64,000 nucleotides of DNA from Hydrogenophaga sp. BPS33 (GCF_009859475.1 NZ_CP044549.1:5394001-5458000), one strand, 5' to 3'; positions 11,099-19,266 are shown, numbered from the stretch's first letter. Translations and numbers: made by a program. Notes: a model not told the origin generated them from the letters alone.

Positions 11099-11560
11099 TT
11101 ACTGCGTGATGATGCGCGACGCGCCGTCGGACGCGGCCTGCGCCTGCTGCTGCTCGTACATCGCCTGGAAGTTGATTTCGGCCAGATGCACGGGCGGAAA
11201 ACCACCGCGTTGCACGATGTCCGCCACGTTGCTGCGCAGGTAGGGGTAGACGATCTGCGGACAGGCGATGCCCATGATCGGGCCCATCTGGTCTTCGGGC
11301 AGGTGGCGGATTTCAAAGATGCCGGCCTGTTTGGCCTCGACCAGGAACACGGTCTTGTCCTTGATCTTGGTGGTCACGGTGGCGGTCACGCAGACTTCGA
11401 ACACGCCATCGGCCACGGCGCCGGCTTCCACACCCAGCTGGATGTCCACGCTGGGCTGCTCCTGCTCCAGCAGGATGGCGGGCGAATTGGGCTGCTCCAA
11501 AGACGCTTCCTTGAGGTAGACGCGCTGGATCTGGAAGATGGGGTCCTGGTTTTCTGCCAT
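11099..11560 (-). CDS. secB: Protein-export chaperone SecB
   Basis: SecB is a cytosolic tetrameric chaperone that holds preproteins unfolded and hands them to SecA. The 153-residue product starts [18 protein letters not shown], has [11 protein letters not shown] and the typical [24 protein letters not shown] core, with a Gln-rich acidic tail. ATG 11560 is the family start; an in-frame extension to 11593 runs into the terminator region and is rejected. Only about 25 nt separate the start from the poly-T end of the terminator behind grxC, so secB either has a compact promoter there or depends on read-through. Confidence 0.96.
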   Translation of the reverse strand: MAENQDPIFQIQRVYLKEASLEQPNSPAILLEQEQPSVDIQLGVEAGAVADGVFEVCVTATVTTKIKDKTVFLVEAKQAGIFEIRHLPEDQMGPIMGIACPQIVYPYLRSNVADIVQRGGFPPVHLAEINFQAMYEQQQAQAASDGASRIITQ

Positions 11561-11585
11561 GGTGCAATCTCGGATGGGTAGGAGC

Positions 11586-11624
11586 AAAAACAAACCCGCC
11601 GGGGATCGAAGTCCCTGCGGCGGG
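11586..11624 (-). terminator. Rho-independent terminator between grxC and secB
   Basis: On the minus strand an outer stem CCCGCC/GGCGGG (11619-11624 with 11595-11600) encloses an inner GGGA/TCCC hairpin and is followed by TTTGTTTTTG. This is a standard terminator shape for the grxC transcript. Confidence 0.6.
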
Positions 11625-11663
11625 CACGGGGCCGATTATGTCAGCCCGGCACGTGCGCTCGGC

Positions 11664-11921
11664 TCAGGCTTGCAACAAAGGCTCCAGCCCGCCGCGCCCT
11701 TCGAGCGCATGCAGATCGTCGCAGCCGCCCACGTGTGTGTCGCCAATGAAGATCTGCGGCACGCTCGTGCGCCCGGTCAGCTGGGTCATGTGGGCGCGCA
11801 GGTCGGGCTTGCCATCGACAAAGATTTCTTCCAGATCCACCACCCCCTTGCGATCGAGCAGGGCCCGCGCCCTGCTGCAATAGGGGCAGTACGCGCTGGT
11901 GAACATCTTGACTTTTGCCAT
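11664..11921 (-). CDS. grxC: Glutaredoxin 3
   Basis: This 85-residue dithiol glutaredoxin reduces disulfides with glutathione. It has the CPYC active site (residues 11-14 in the TSAYCPYCSRA context), the TSVPQIFIGDTHVGG cis-proline and glutathione-binding loop, and the CDDLHALE C-terminal segment. ATG 11921 is preceded by AGAGG at good spacing, which excludes a seven-residue upstream extension. A rhodanese gene lies 39 bp upstream on the same strand, so the two thiol-active genes are probably one transcript, ended by the terminator before secB. Confidence 0.93.
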   Translation of the reverse strand: MAKVKMFTSAYCPYCSRARALLDRKGVVDLEEIFVDGKPDLRAHMTQLTGRTSVPQIFIGDTHVGGCDDLHALEGRGGLEPLLQA

Positions 11922-11960
11922 GTGGAAATCCTCTGAGACCAAACGAAACAGTCTCGATGA

Positions 11961-12371
11961 TCAGGTTTTTTCCACGGGCAGGCCGGCCTTGTGCCAAGCG
12001 CCCATGCCGCCGGTCAGGGATTGCGCATTCTCATAACCCAGCTTCTTCGCGATCGCCACACCTCGGTTCGCTGAGGCACCGTTGGCGCACACGAAGATCA
12101 GCTGGGCGGCCTTGTTCTTGATCGTGCCGGGCAGCCGGGTTTCCAGCTCGCCCAGCGGCACGTTCTTCGCGCCGATCACATGGCCCTCGGCGAACGCGGC
12201 CGCATCGCGCAGGTCCACCACAAACGCCTTTTCGCGGTTCATGAGCTGCACGGCGTCCGTTGTGTTGAGGGAGCCGGCACGTCCGCCAGCGGCGGCCATG
12301 GGCCAGAGCAGGAATGCGCCAGAGGTGATGGCCACGGCAAACAAAACCCAGTTGTCGATAAAGAAACTCAC
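11961..12371 (-). CDS. Membrane-anchored rhodanese-like protein
   Basis: The 136-residue product has one N-terminal membrane segment (about residues 8-27, [16 protein letters not shown]) and one rhodanese domain: [22 protein letters not shown], then the active-site loop [13 protein letters not shown] with the catalytic cysteine, and [13 protein letters not shown] at the end. It likely moves sulfane sulfur or acts in thiol chemistry at the inner membrane; the true acceptor is unknown. In relatives a gene like this is often found next to grxC and secB, as here. It is divergent from gpmA. Confidence 0.88.
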   Translation of the reverse strand: MSFFIDNWVLFAVAITSGAFLLWPMAAAGGRAGSLNTTDAVQLMNREKAFVVDLRDAAAFAEGHVIGAKNVPLGELETRLPGTIKNKAAQLIFVCANGASANRGVAIAKKLGYENAQSLTGGMGAWHKAGLPVEKT

Positions 12372-12401
12372 AGAACCACCTTTCGAGTAAGCCCGGGATT
12401 T

Positions 12402-12407
12402 TAGAAT
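12402..12407 (+). promoter_or_regulatory. Candidate -10 element for gpmA
   Basis: TAGAAT lies 77 bp upstream of the gpmA start in the divergent spacer with the rhodanese gene. TTTCGA at 12381 is a poor -35 at 15-bp spacing, so the call is weak. Confidence 0.28.
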
Positions 12408-12484
12408 GCCCGGTCGCGCCGGGGCATTCCTGCGCGCGCATCCTCTTTCTCACCGTCTGCTCTTCAACGCAAGCTCCCCCTGCC

Positions 12485-13228
12485 ATGTACAAACTCGTCC
12501 TGATTCGCCATGGCGAATCCACCTGGAACCTGGAAAACCGCTTCACCGGCTGGACCGACGTGGATCTCACCGCCACCGGCCTGGAACAGGCCAAGAACGC
12601 CGGCCGGCTGCTCAAGGAGGGGGGTTACGACTTCGATCTGGCCTACACCAGCGTGCTCAAGCGCGCCACGCGCACGCTGTGGCATGCGCTCGACGAGATG
12701 GACCGCACCTGGCTGCCGGTGGTGCACAGCTGGCGCCTGAACGAGCGCCACTATGGCGCGCTGCAAGGCCTGAACAAGGCCGACATGGCCAAGCAATACG
12801 GCGATGAGCAGGTGCTGGTCTGGCGCCGCAGCTACGACACGCCGCCGCCGGCCCTGGAGCCCACCGACCCGCGCAGCGAGCGCGGCGACCGCCGCTACGA
12901 CCGGCTCAAGCCCGAGGAGGTGCCGCTGACCGAGTGCCTCAAGGACACCGTGGCGCGCGTGCTGCCGTTCTGGAACGAGGCCATGGCCCCCGCGATCAAG
13001 GCCGGCAAGCGCGTGGTGGTGGCCGCACACGGCAACAGCATCCGCGCGCTGGTGAAGTACCTGGACGGCATTTCCGACAGCGACATCGTCGGCGTCAACA
13101 TCCCCAACGGCATCCCGCTGGTCTACGAACTCGACGTCGAGCTCAAGCCCATCAAGCACTACTACCTGGGCGATGCCGAGGCCGCAGCCAAGGCCGCGGC
13201 CGCCGTGGCGGCCCAAGGCAAAGCCTGA
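12485..13228 (+). CDS. gpmA: 2,3-bisphosphoglycerate-dependent phosphoglycerate mutase
   Basis: GpmA interconverts 3- and 2-phosphoglycerate in glycolysis and gluconeogenesis through a phosphohistidine. The 247-residue product has [12 protein letters not shown] with phospho-acceptor His9, the [12 protein letters not shown] substrate segment and [18 protein letters not shown] with the second catalytic histidine. The Ala/Lys-rich C-terminal tail is a little longer than in E. coli. There is no clear Shine-Dalgarno sequence before the ATG. A terminator-like hairpin follows about 90 bp downstream, just before ctpA. Confidence 0.96.
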   Translation: MYKLVLIRHGESTWNLENRFTGWTDVDLTATGLEQAKNAGRLLKEGGYDFDLAYTSVLKRATRTLWHALDEMDRTWLPVVHSWRLNERHYGALQGLNKADMAKQYGDEQVLVWRRSYDTPPPALEPTDPRSERGDRRYDRLKPEEVPLTECLKDTVARVLPFWNEAMAPAIKAGKRVVVAAHGNSIRALVKYLDGISDSDIVGVNIPNGIPLVYELDVELKPIKHYYLGDAEAAAKAAAAVAAQGKA

Positions 13229-13316
13229 ATCGGGCGTTGTTCGCGCGCGCGCGAGAAATCGCCGCGCGGCGGCCTGGGGAACCGAAGTACCGCGCGAAGC
13301 TCCAAGGTGTATATTG

Positions 13317-13354
13317 GCCCGACAGGGTCCAGCGGGCTCTGCTCGGGCTTTTTT
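13317..13354 (+). terminator. Terminator-like hairpin between gpmA and ctpA
   Basis: GCCCGACAG (13317-13325) pairs with CTG-c-TCGGGC (13339-13348, one bulge) and is followed at once by six T residues. It ends only 14 bp before the ctpA ATG. A TATATT -10-like hexamer lies just upstream at 13310-13315, so a transcript started there would contain the hairpin as a leader. It may end the gpmA message, attenuate ctpA, or both. Confidence 0.5.
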
Positions 13355-13368
13355 ACTGGGGTATTTCG

Positions 13369-14862
13369 ATGGCAAAACAGGTGGGCGGCAAGCTCAAGAT
13401 CGTTGGCTGGGTGGCCGCGGGCGCGATCGCCGGGGCCTTGACCACGGTGCAGTTGCAGGCGGTGGCGCGGGGCTCGCTCGCACCCTTGCCGCTGGAAGAG
13501 CTGCAGCAGCTCGCGGCCGTGTTCGGCATGGTCAAGAGCGACTACGTCGAACCCGTCGACGAGAAAAAACTCATCTCCGAGGCGATCTCCGGCATGGTGG
13601 CCAGCCTCGACCCGCATTCCCAGTACTTCGACAAGAAGTCGTTCAAGGAATTCCGCGAAGGCACCAGCGGGCGCTTCGTCGGCGTGGGCATCGAGATCAC
13701 GATGGAAGACGGCTTGGTCAAAGTCGTCTCCCCGATCGAGGATTCGCCCGCCTTCCGCGCCGGCCTCAAGACCAACGACTTGATCACCAAGATCGACGAC
13801 ACGGCGGTCAAGGGCTTGAGCATCAACGACGCCGTCAAGCTCATGCGCGGCGAGCCCCGCACCAAGGTGCTGCTCACCATCTTCCGCAAGGACGAGAACC
13901 GCAGTTTCCCGGTCACGATCACGCGCGAGGAAATCAAGACGCAGAGCGTCAAGTCGCGCCTGGTGGAGCCGGGCTACGCCTGGATCCGCGTGTCGCAATT
14001 CCAGGAGCGCACGATCGAGGACTTCTCTCGCAAGGTGGAAGACCTCTACAAGGCCGACCCCAACCTCAAGGGCCTGGTGCTGGACCTGCGCAACGACCCG
14101 GGCGGCCTGCTCGATGCGGCCGTGGCGCTCTCGGCGGCTTTCCTGCCCGAGAACGTGACCGTGGTGTCCACCAACGGGCAATTGGAAGACAGCAAGTTCG
14201 TCTACAAGGCCATCCCGCAGCACTACCTGCGCCGCAGCGGCGCCGACCCTGTGAAGCGCCTGACCGATGCCACCAAGGGCGCGCTCAAGCGCATCCCGAT
14301 GGTGGTGCTGGTCAACGAAGGTTCGGCCTCGGCCAGTGAAATCGTGGCCGGCGCGCTGCAGGACCACAAGCGCGCCACCATCCTGGGCAGCCAGACCTTT
14401 GGCAAGGGTTCGGTGCAGACGGTGCGCCCCCTGGGCCCCGACACCGGCCTGAAGCTCACCACCGCGCGCTACTACACGCCCTCGGGCAACTCCATCCAGG
14501 CCAAGGGCATCGTGCCCGACGTGATGGTGGACGAGACCGCCGAAGGCAATGTGTTCGCCGCACTGCGCACCCGTGAGGCCGACCTGCAGAAGCACCTGGA
14601 AAACGGCCCCGAGGCTGGCAAGAACGGTGCCGCCATGAGCGACGCCGACCGCGCCGCGGCGCAGCAACGCGAAGAAGCCCGCGAAGCCGCGCGCAAGCGC
14701 CTGGAAGAAGAAGCCAGGAAGAACCCGAACCAGCGCCTCGTGCCCGAGTTCGGTACCGACAAGGACTTCCAGTTGCAGCAGGCGCTCAACCAGCTCAAGG
14801 GCCGCCCGGTGATGGTCAGCAAGACGCTGGAAGTGCGCACCGAAGAGAAAAAAGAGAACTGA
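13369..14862 (+). CDS. ctpA: Carboxyl-terminal processing protease (S41 family)
   Basis: This 497-residue S41 peptidase cuts near protein C termini in the periplasm. It has an N-terminal membrane anchor (about residues 10-30), a PDZ domain around residues 95-170 (GRFVGVGIEITMEDG onward), and the catalytic core NEGSASASE with nucleophile Ser321 and general-base Lys346 in TFGKGSVQ, 25 residues apart as in the family. A charged Ala/Glu/Arg-rich region follows from about 410. ATG 13369 is preceded by GGGG at 9 nt; the much longer upstream frame overlapping gpmA is not coding. moeB follows 34 bp downstream. Confidence 0.95.
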   Translation: MAKQVGGKLKIVGWVAAGAIAGALTTVQLQAVARGSLAPLPLEELQQLAAVFGMVKSDYVEPVDEKKLISEAISGMVASLDPHSQYFDKKSFKEFREGTSGRFVGVGIEITMEDGLVKVVSPIEDSPAFRAGLKTNDLITKIDDTAVKGLSINDAVKLMRGEPRTKVLLTIFRKDENRSFPVTITREEIKTQSVKSRLVEPGYAWIRVSQFQERTIEDFSRKVEDLYKADPNLKGLVLDLRNDPGGLLDAAVALSAAFLPENVTVVSTNGQLEDSKFVYKAIPQHYLRRSGADPVKRLTDATKGALKRIPMVVLVNEGSASASEIVAGALQDHKRATILGSQTFGKGSVQTVRPLGPDTGLKLTTARYYTPSGNSIQAKGIVPDVMVDETAEGNVFAALRTREADLQKHLENGPEAGKNGAAMSDADRAAAQQREEAREAARKRLEEEARKNPNQRLVPEFGTDKDFQLQQALNQLKGRPVMVSKTLEVRTEEKKEN

Positions 14863-14868
14863 TGGAAT

Positions 14869-14889
14869 CCGCGGGCGCTGCGCCCGCGG
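14869..14889 (+). promoter_or_regulatory. Perfect 9-bp hairpin before the moeB start
   Basis: CCGCGGGCG and CGCCCGCGG form a perfect 9-bp stem with a CTG loop, ending 7 nt before the TTG start of moeB. There is no T-run, so it is not a terminator by shape; it occupies the place where a ribosome-binding site should be. Confidence 0.5.
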
Positions 14890-14896
14890 CACGATC

Positions 14897-15676
14897 TTGG
14901 ACGACGCACAGCTCCTGCGCTATTCGCGCCACATCCTGCTCAACGAACTCGGCGTCGAAGGCCAGGAGGCACTGCTCGCCTCGCATGCGCTGGTGATCGG
15001 CGCGGGAGGCCTCGGCTCGCCGGTGGCGCTGTACCTGGGCAGCGCGGGCGTGGGTCGCATCACGGTGGTGGACCACGACACGGTCGATGTGACCAACCTG
15101 CAGCGCCAGATCGCCCACAACCTTGCCCGCGTGGGCCACGCCAAGGCCGAATCGGTGCGCGAGGCGGTCGCCGCGATCAACCCCGACGTGGTCGTGACAC
15201 CGGTGGTGCAGCGGGCCGATGCCGCGCTGCTTGACGCGCTCGTCGCGCAAGCCGACGTGGTGCTCGACTGCACCGACAACTTTGACACCCGCCATGCCAT
15301 CAACCGGGCCTGCGTGGCACACCGCAAGCCACTGGTGTCGGGCGCGGCGATCCGCATGGACGGCCAGCTCAGCGTGTACGACAGCCGCACCCCGGGCAAC
15401 CCGTGTTACGCCTGCGTGTTCCCGCAAGACGCCGGCGTGGAAGAAGCCTTGTGCGCGACCATGGGTGTGTTCGCGCCGCTGGTGGGCCTGGTAGGCACCA
15501 TGCAGGCCGCCGAGGCTCTCAAGCTGCTCACCGGCCTGGGCTCTCGCATCACCGGCCGCCTGCTCATGATCGATGGGCGCGATCTCGGGTTCACCTCGAT
15601 CGCGCTACCGCAGAACCCGCAGTGCAAAGTCTGCAGTCACCCCCCTGCGCCGCTGCGCGGCTTCCCCCCTCTGTAG
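14897..15676 (+). CDS. moeB: Adenylyltransferase of the MoeB/ThiF family
   Basis: MoeB/ThiF enzymes adenylate the C terminus of a small sulfur-carrier protein (MoaD or ThiS). The 259-residue product opens MDDAQLLRYSRHILLNELG, then VIGAGGLGSP nucleotide-binding motif, LDCTDNFDTRHAIN, and zinc cysteines in NPCYAC and CKVC. The start is TTG at 14897, fixed by the family N terminus; no ATG or GTG is available in frame. The last residues, HPPAPLRGFPPL, and the stop codon are encoded by an intergenic repeat element (see 15634-15743). Without moaD or thiS nearby, MoeB and ThiF cannot be separated with certainty. Confidence 0.88.
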   Translation: MDDAQLLRYSRHILLNELGVEGQEALLASHALVIGAGGLGSPVALYLGSAGVGRITVVDHDTVDVTNLQRQIAHNLARVGHAKAESVREAVAAINPDVVVTPVVQRADAALLDALVAQADVVLDCTDNFDTRHAINRACVAHRKPLVSGAAIRMDGQLSVYDSRTPGNPCYACVFPQDAGVEEALCATMGVFAPLVGLVGTMQAAEALKLLTGLGSRITGRLLMIDGRDLGFTSIALPQNPQCKVCSHPPAPLRGFPPL

Positions 15677-15743
15677 CGCGCCTTCGGCGCTTCGAGGGGG
15701 GATGGCATCTTGGGCCGGCGAAGCCGTCCCTCGATGCCCCTGG
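15634..15743 (-). repeat. 3'-end palindromic repeat, copy A
   Basis: An element of about 110 bp, found again at 22030 and 32980. Seen from the gene it follows, it starts with tCACCCCCCTGCGCCGC and contains an 8-bp stem CCCCCCTC/GAGGGGGG (15664-15671 with 15694-15701) enclosing a GCGCC-TTC-GGCGC hairpin. Here it overlaps the last codons of moeB and supplies its stop. No open reading frame within it is coding. Confidence 0.8.
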
Positions 15744-15772
15744 ATTCGGGCACGCTCGCCGGAGGAAAATGC

Positions 15773-16303
15773 TCAGCGCGGTGGCAAAGGGCACGGCCCA
15801 TGGCGCTGGCGAAACGCCCTTGGCAGCTCGGGTGATGCGTCGGCGAACAGCCCCTTGCGCGCCTGTCGGGCCTGCGCCTCTTCGCTCTTGAACGGCCCCA
15901 GGCTGCGGCCCCAACGGTACGACCAGGCCTGTCCCTGCACCACCATCCAGGCGGCAACGTCGTCGCTCTGGTGACGCAGCTTCGCGATGCCTCGGCCGTA
16001 GTCGTCGCTGCCCCGCACGCGCACTTCCACCACCTGGTGGAGCACACGCCGGGCCAATGCATCGCGCGAGGCGATGCCGCCACCTTGGCAGATCTCCGGC
16101 GCGTCGATGCCATCGATACGCAACTTGCGGTAGCGGCCGCCGTCGAGGGGCTTGACCCACAACGTGTCGCCATCGAACACACGGCTCACGCGTGCGGCGT
16201 ACACCGTTTCGGTAGGCGGTTCGTCCGCGCTGGCCACGCCTATGCCCAGACCGAACCAGCAGCCCAGGACCAGGTGGCAAGCAAGAAAGTTCTTCGCCGG
16301 CAT
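15773..16303 (-). CDS. Secreted thermonuclease-like (SNase) protein
   Basis: The 176-residue product has an N-terminal signal-like segment (residues 5-24, hydrophobic, ending GVASA-DEPP) and a staphylococcal-nuclease OB fold: RVSRVFDGDTLWV, then KLRIDGIDAPEICQ, and a late GRSLGPFKSEEAQARQARKG. The Asp pair of FDGDT and the Arg/Glu region of the SNase site are present, so activity on nucleic acid outside the cytoplasm is plausible. It begins at the stop of the DUF3185 gene with a 1-bp TGATG overlap, so the two form an operon. The C terminus PRAFRQRHGPCPLPPR is Pro/Arg-rich and lies next to repeat copy A. Confidence 0.85.
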   Translation of the reverse strand: MPAKNFLACHLVLGCWFGLGIGVASADEPPTETVYAARVSRVFDGDTLWVKPLDGGRYRKLRIDGIDAPEICQGGGIASRDALARRVLHQVVEVRVRGSDDYGRGIAKLRHQSDDVAAWMVVQGQAWSYRWGRSLGPFKSEEAQARQARKGLFADASPELPRAFRQRHGPCPLPPR

Positions 16304-16524
16304 CAACCTTTCTTGCCACCCAACACCAGCAGCGCCGCGCCAACCACGATGGCGCCCACCCCGGCCCACACCGGCACGTTGACCGTTTCCTTTTCTTTCA
16401 CGGAAAGCTCCAAAGGCCCGAGTTTCACGGCCTCCGTGTTCTTGGTGAAGCTGAAACCGCCGTACACCAGACCGAGCACACCGCCGACGATGAGGACGAT
16501 ACCGACCAACTTGGCTGCGTTCAT
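16303..16524 (-). CDS. DUF3185 family small membrane protein
   Basis: This 73-residue protein has two hydrophobic segments, about residues 5-24 (LVGIVLIVGGVLGLVYGGFS) and 52-69 (VWAGVGAIVVGAALLVLGG), joined by a charged loop with KLGPLELSVKEKETVNVP, the pattern of DUF3185. Its ATG has a strong GGAGGG ribosome-binding site. It is probably cotranslated with the SNase-like gene downstream (TGATG). Function unknown. Confidence 0.85.
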   Translation of the reverse strand: MNAAKLVGIVLIVGGVLGLVYGGFSFTKNTEAVKLGPLELSVKEKETVNVPVWAGVGAIVVGAALLVLGGKKG

Positions 16525-16720
16525 GGGATTCCCTCCAATAGCTGCGCGGTCACCACGCGACCCAACTGTCGGTGGTGCGACGCAGGCGACCATGATGCAC
16601 CAAGCGCGAGGGCAGCGGTGGGCTCGCGACAATTCCGGCAGCTGTCAGTGACGGCTGAACATGCACGCGCATGGGTTGCGGTCGGTCCGCGTGCGCGGCT
16701 CGATGCGGTGGGCGGCGACC

Positions 16721-17815
16721 TCAGCGCAAATCTTTCCACCACCGCACGTTCTGGCGCGGCCGCCCGACCGTGAGCACTTCGCCGATCACCGGCGTGGCCA
16801 GCGGCAGGCTTTCACGCTCGGCGATGTCGGCGACGCGCTCCATGGGATCGCGCCAGTGGTGAAAGCCCAGGTTGAAGGTGCTGTTGTGCACCAGGTAAAG
16901 CTGCTGCGCACCCAGGTCCTTGAAGGCCTGGATGGTTTCCTCGGGCGACAGGTGCACGGAGGGCCAGTAGCTGTCGTACGCGCCGTTCTCCAGCAGGGCG
17001 ATGTCGATGCGACCGGCGCGCTCGCCAATGGTCTTGAAGCCTTGAAAATAGCCCGAATCGCCGCTGAAATAGAGGCGCTCTTCACCACTTTGGATGAGCC
17101 ATGAGGCCCACAACGTGCTGTTGCGGTCCCACAGCGTGCGGCCAGAAAAATGATGCGCCGGCGCGGCGGTGAGTTGCACACCGGCGTGGCTGGCACCTTG
17201 CCACCAGTCGAGCTCGCTCACGCGCTGGGGGTCCACGCCCATCGCTTGCAGGCGCGCCCGCAGTCCCAGCGGTACGAAGTAACGCTGCACGCGTTCGCGC
17301 AGGTAGGCGATGGTGGCTTCGTCGAGGTGGTCGTAGTGGTCGTGCGACAGCACCAGCCCATCGATCGGCGGGAGCTCGTCGAGCGAGAGCGGCGGCGCGT
17401 GAAAGCGCTTCGGGCCCGCCCACTGCACAGGCGATGCGCGCTCGCTGAACACCGGGTCGATCAACCAATAGGTGCCGCGCAGTTTGAGCAGGTGCGACGA
17501 ATGGCCCAGGCGGATGATGTGGTTGGCGGCCGGATCGAGCGCGTCGAGCTCGGTGCGGCCGATGCGGTGCACCGGAATCGCATCGCGCGGTTCGGCACCG
17601 TCCTGCGTCTCGAACAGGAGGCGGCTCCAGATGGCCCAGGTGCCTTGGGTGGGACGGTCGCTCGGGTCGGCAGGGTTGCGGTACAGGCCGTCCTCACCGC
17701 GTTGCGCGGAGGGCATGTGCACCGATTCGCTGGAGTGCACTGTGCAGCCCACGAGCAGGCCGACAGAGAGTGAGAACAAAACGGTGGCGGCAAGCGCGCG
17801 CGGGAGCAGAGGCAT
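16721..17815 (-). CDS. Metallo-beta-lactamase-fold hydrolase, lipoprotein
   Basis: The 364-residue product starts with a lipoprotein signal (hydrophobic run then LLVGC, cysteine near residue 24), so it is probably anchored in the envelope. The enzyme core has LVLSHDHYDHLDEA, the HxHxDH metal site, later FSGDSGYF and a C-terminal histidine in LGFHHWRDP, resembling the UlaG/RomA and NAPE-phospholipase D-like branch. Substrate unknown; a phosphodiester or lipid target is a guess from the branch. ATG 17815 is chosen because it puts the lipobox at the right distance; a ten-residue upstream extension would spoil it. It stands alone on the strand. Confidence 0.85.
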   Translation of the reverse strand: MPLLPRALAATVLFSLSVGLLVGCTVHSSESVHMPSAQRGEDGLYRNPADPSDRPTQGTWAIWSRLLFETQDGAEPRDAIPVHRIGRTELDALDPAANHIIRLGHSSHLLKLRGTYWLIDPVFSERASPVQWAGPKRFHAPPLSLDELPPIDGLVLSHDHYDHLDEATIAYLRERVQRYFVPLGLRARLQAMGVDPQRVSELDWWQGASHAGVQLTAAPAHHFSGRTLWDRNSTLWASWLIQSGEERLYFSGDSGYFQGFKTIGERAGRIDIALLENGAYDSYWPSVHLSPEETIQAFKDLGAQQLYLVHNSTFNLGFHHWRDPMERVADIAERESLPLATPVIGEVLTVGRPRQNVRWWKDLR

Positions 17816-17906
17816 ACGACAGCGGCAGAGATGAGACCCCCGCATGGTGCCCGCCCGGCCAGACGGCGTCGATACCCCGCGCGAACTTTTTTGATGACTG
17901 CCCGCG

Positions 17907-18365
17907 TCAATCCGCGTCTGGTTTACCCGCGTTCATCACCTCGGTGTAGCGCCGCTGCATCTCATCGGGGCTGACGTCTTCGATGTGGTGCCCGATCAGC
18001 CAGCGGTGACCGAACGGATCGCGCACCACGCCGGAGCGTTCGCCGTAGAAGGCGTCCTGCGCGGCGCGCTCCAGCGTGGCGCCGGCGCTCAGGGCTTGCT
18101 CGATCATGCGGTCGGCGTTGTCGACATGCAGGTGGATGGACACGGGCGTGGAACCGATGGTGGACGCCGAGCGGATGCCGTACTCCGGGTACTCCTCGCT
18201 GAGCATGATGGTCATGCGTCCGAACGCCATTTCGGCGTGGCCAATGCGCCCGCTCGGCTCGGTGAGGCGGAATTTCTCCGCTGCTCCGAAAGCGCGCTGG
18301 TAGAAGGCAATGGCGGCGTTGGCGTCGCTCACGCAGAGATAGGCGAACACTTCTTCGATCTTCAT
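17907..18365 (-). CDS. VOC (glyoxalase/bleomycin resistance fold) protein
   Basis: This 152-residue protein has the paired beta-alpha-beta-beta-beta modules of the VOC superfamily, with AIAFYQRAFGAAEKFRL and a C-terminal VVRDPFGHRWLIGHHIEDVS that fits the PhnB-like branch. Metal-binding residues of true glyoxalase I are not clearly all present, so enzyme activity is uncertain. ATG 18365 has an AGGTG site. It lies 82 bp downstream of an AraC-type regulator on the same strand and may be under its control. Confidence 0.82.
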   Translation of the reverse strand: MKIEEVFAYLCVSDANAAIAFYQRAFGAAEKFRLTEPSGRIGHAEMAFGRMTIMLSEEYPEYGIRSASTIGSTPVSIHLHVDNADRMIEQALSAGATLERAAQDAFYGERSGVVRDPFGHRWLIGHHIEDVSPDEMQRRYTEVMNAGKPDAD

Positions 18366-18447
18366 GGGACACCTCGTGGGGAATGGAGCCGCCATCTTCC
18401 CCAAGCCGCGCCTCGGGGTATAGCAAAAAATTGACCCCGAATGGACC

Positions 18448-19266
18448 TCAACCGGCCTTCATCGGCAGGTGGTTCATCTCGGTGCCGTGTTGCAGCCGGT
18501 AAGCCAGCGGCGTGACGCCACTGAAGGCCAGGAACTCGCGGCTGAAATGCGACTGGTCGCTGTAGCCCAGGTCCACCGCGACCGCCGCCAGCGGCTGGCC
18601 CGCGCGCAAGGCCGGCAAGGCGCGCTGGAAGCGCAGCACGCGCAGAAAGGTCTTGGGCGCAAGCCCCACGCTCCGGCGGAACAATTCGATGAAGCGGCGG
18701 TGGCTCACGCCGCCCTGGCGCACCACCTCGGCGACCGAGGCGCCTGCCGGAAACTGTGCGAGGGCCTGGGCCACGGCCGGGTGCAGGCCATGCACGCGCG
18801 GCAGGCGCGCCGCCAGTTCGGCTTCGAACACGGCCAGTCGGTCTTCAGGCCGACGTTGCGACAACAACCGTTCGCGCAGCTCGCGCGCGGCCAGGCCCCA
18901 CAGGTCCTCCAGGGAGGTGTGCCGCTCGGCCAGTGCGTCGGCACCCACACCGAACAAGCATTGGGCCGCACCGGGCCGCAACACCGCGCCGACCGAGCAC
19001 GACGGCCCCGCCAGCTCGCGCACGTAGTAACGCGAACGCATGCCGCCCACCAACGAGGGCACCACCGCCTGTGCGCTCCCGTGCTGGAAGGGGTCAGCGA
19101 TGCGCAACACACGGTCGGTCAAGCGCACGACCAGATGCATCGCGCCGCTGGGCAAGGCGTGTTCGCGCCAGGGCGATGCGCCCGCCGCGTCCACGGGATC
19201 GCCACTCGCCCACAGCTGCGCCACGAAGGGACGCAGGGCGGGCACAGGCGGGCGCAGGAGCGGCAT
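18448..19266 (-). CDS. AraC family transcriptional regulator
   Basis: The 272-residue product has an N-terminal sensing half with PSGAMHLVVRL and a C-terminal AraC/XylS double helix-turn-helix: ASVAEVVRQGGVSHRRFIEL, VGLAPKTFLRVLRFQRAL, and the second helix pair ending DLGYSDQSHFSREFLAFSG. The N-terminal half resembles regulators with a DUF6597-type domain. Ligand and targets unknown; the VOC gene just downstream is the obvious candidate target. Confidence 0.88.
   Translation of the reverse strand: MPLLRPPVPALRPFVAQLWASGDPVDAAGASPWREHALPSGAMHLVVRLTDRVLRIADPFQHGSAQAVVPSLVGGMRSRYYVRELAGPSCSVGAVLRPGAAQCLFGVGADALAERHTSLEDLWGLAARELRERLLSQRRPEDRLAVFEAELAARLPRVHGLHPAVAQALAQFPAGASVAEVVRQGGVSHRRFIELFRRSVGLAPKTFLRVLRFQRALPALRAGQPLAAVAVDLGYSDQSHFSREFLAFSGVTPLAYRLQHGTEMNHLPMKAG

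Noticed and set aside
12934-13368. N-terminal extension of ctpA overlapping gpmA
   Set aside because: The frame is the out-of-phase shadow of gpmA; the protease family begins with the membrane anchor after ATG 13369.
15677-15772. Small gene in the moeB to SNase gap
   Set aside because: Open frames here lie in the palindromic repeat and have no start signal.
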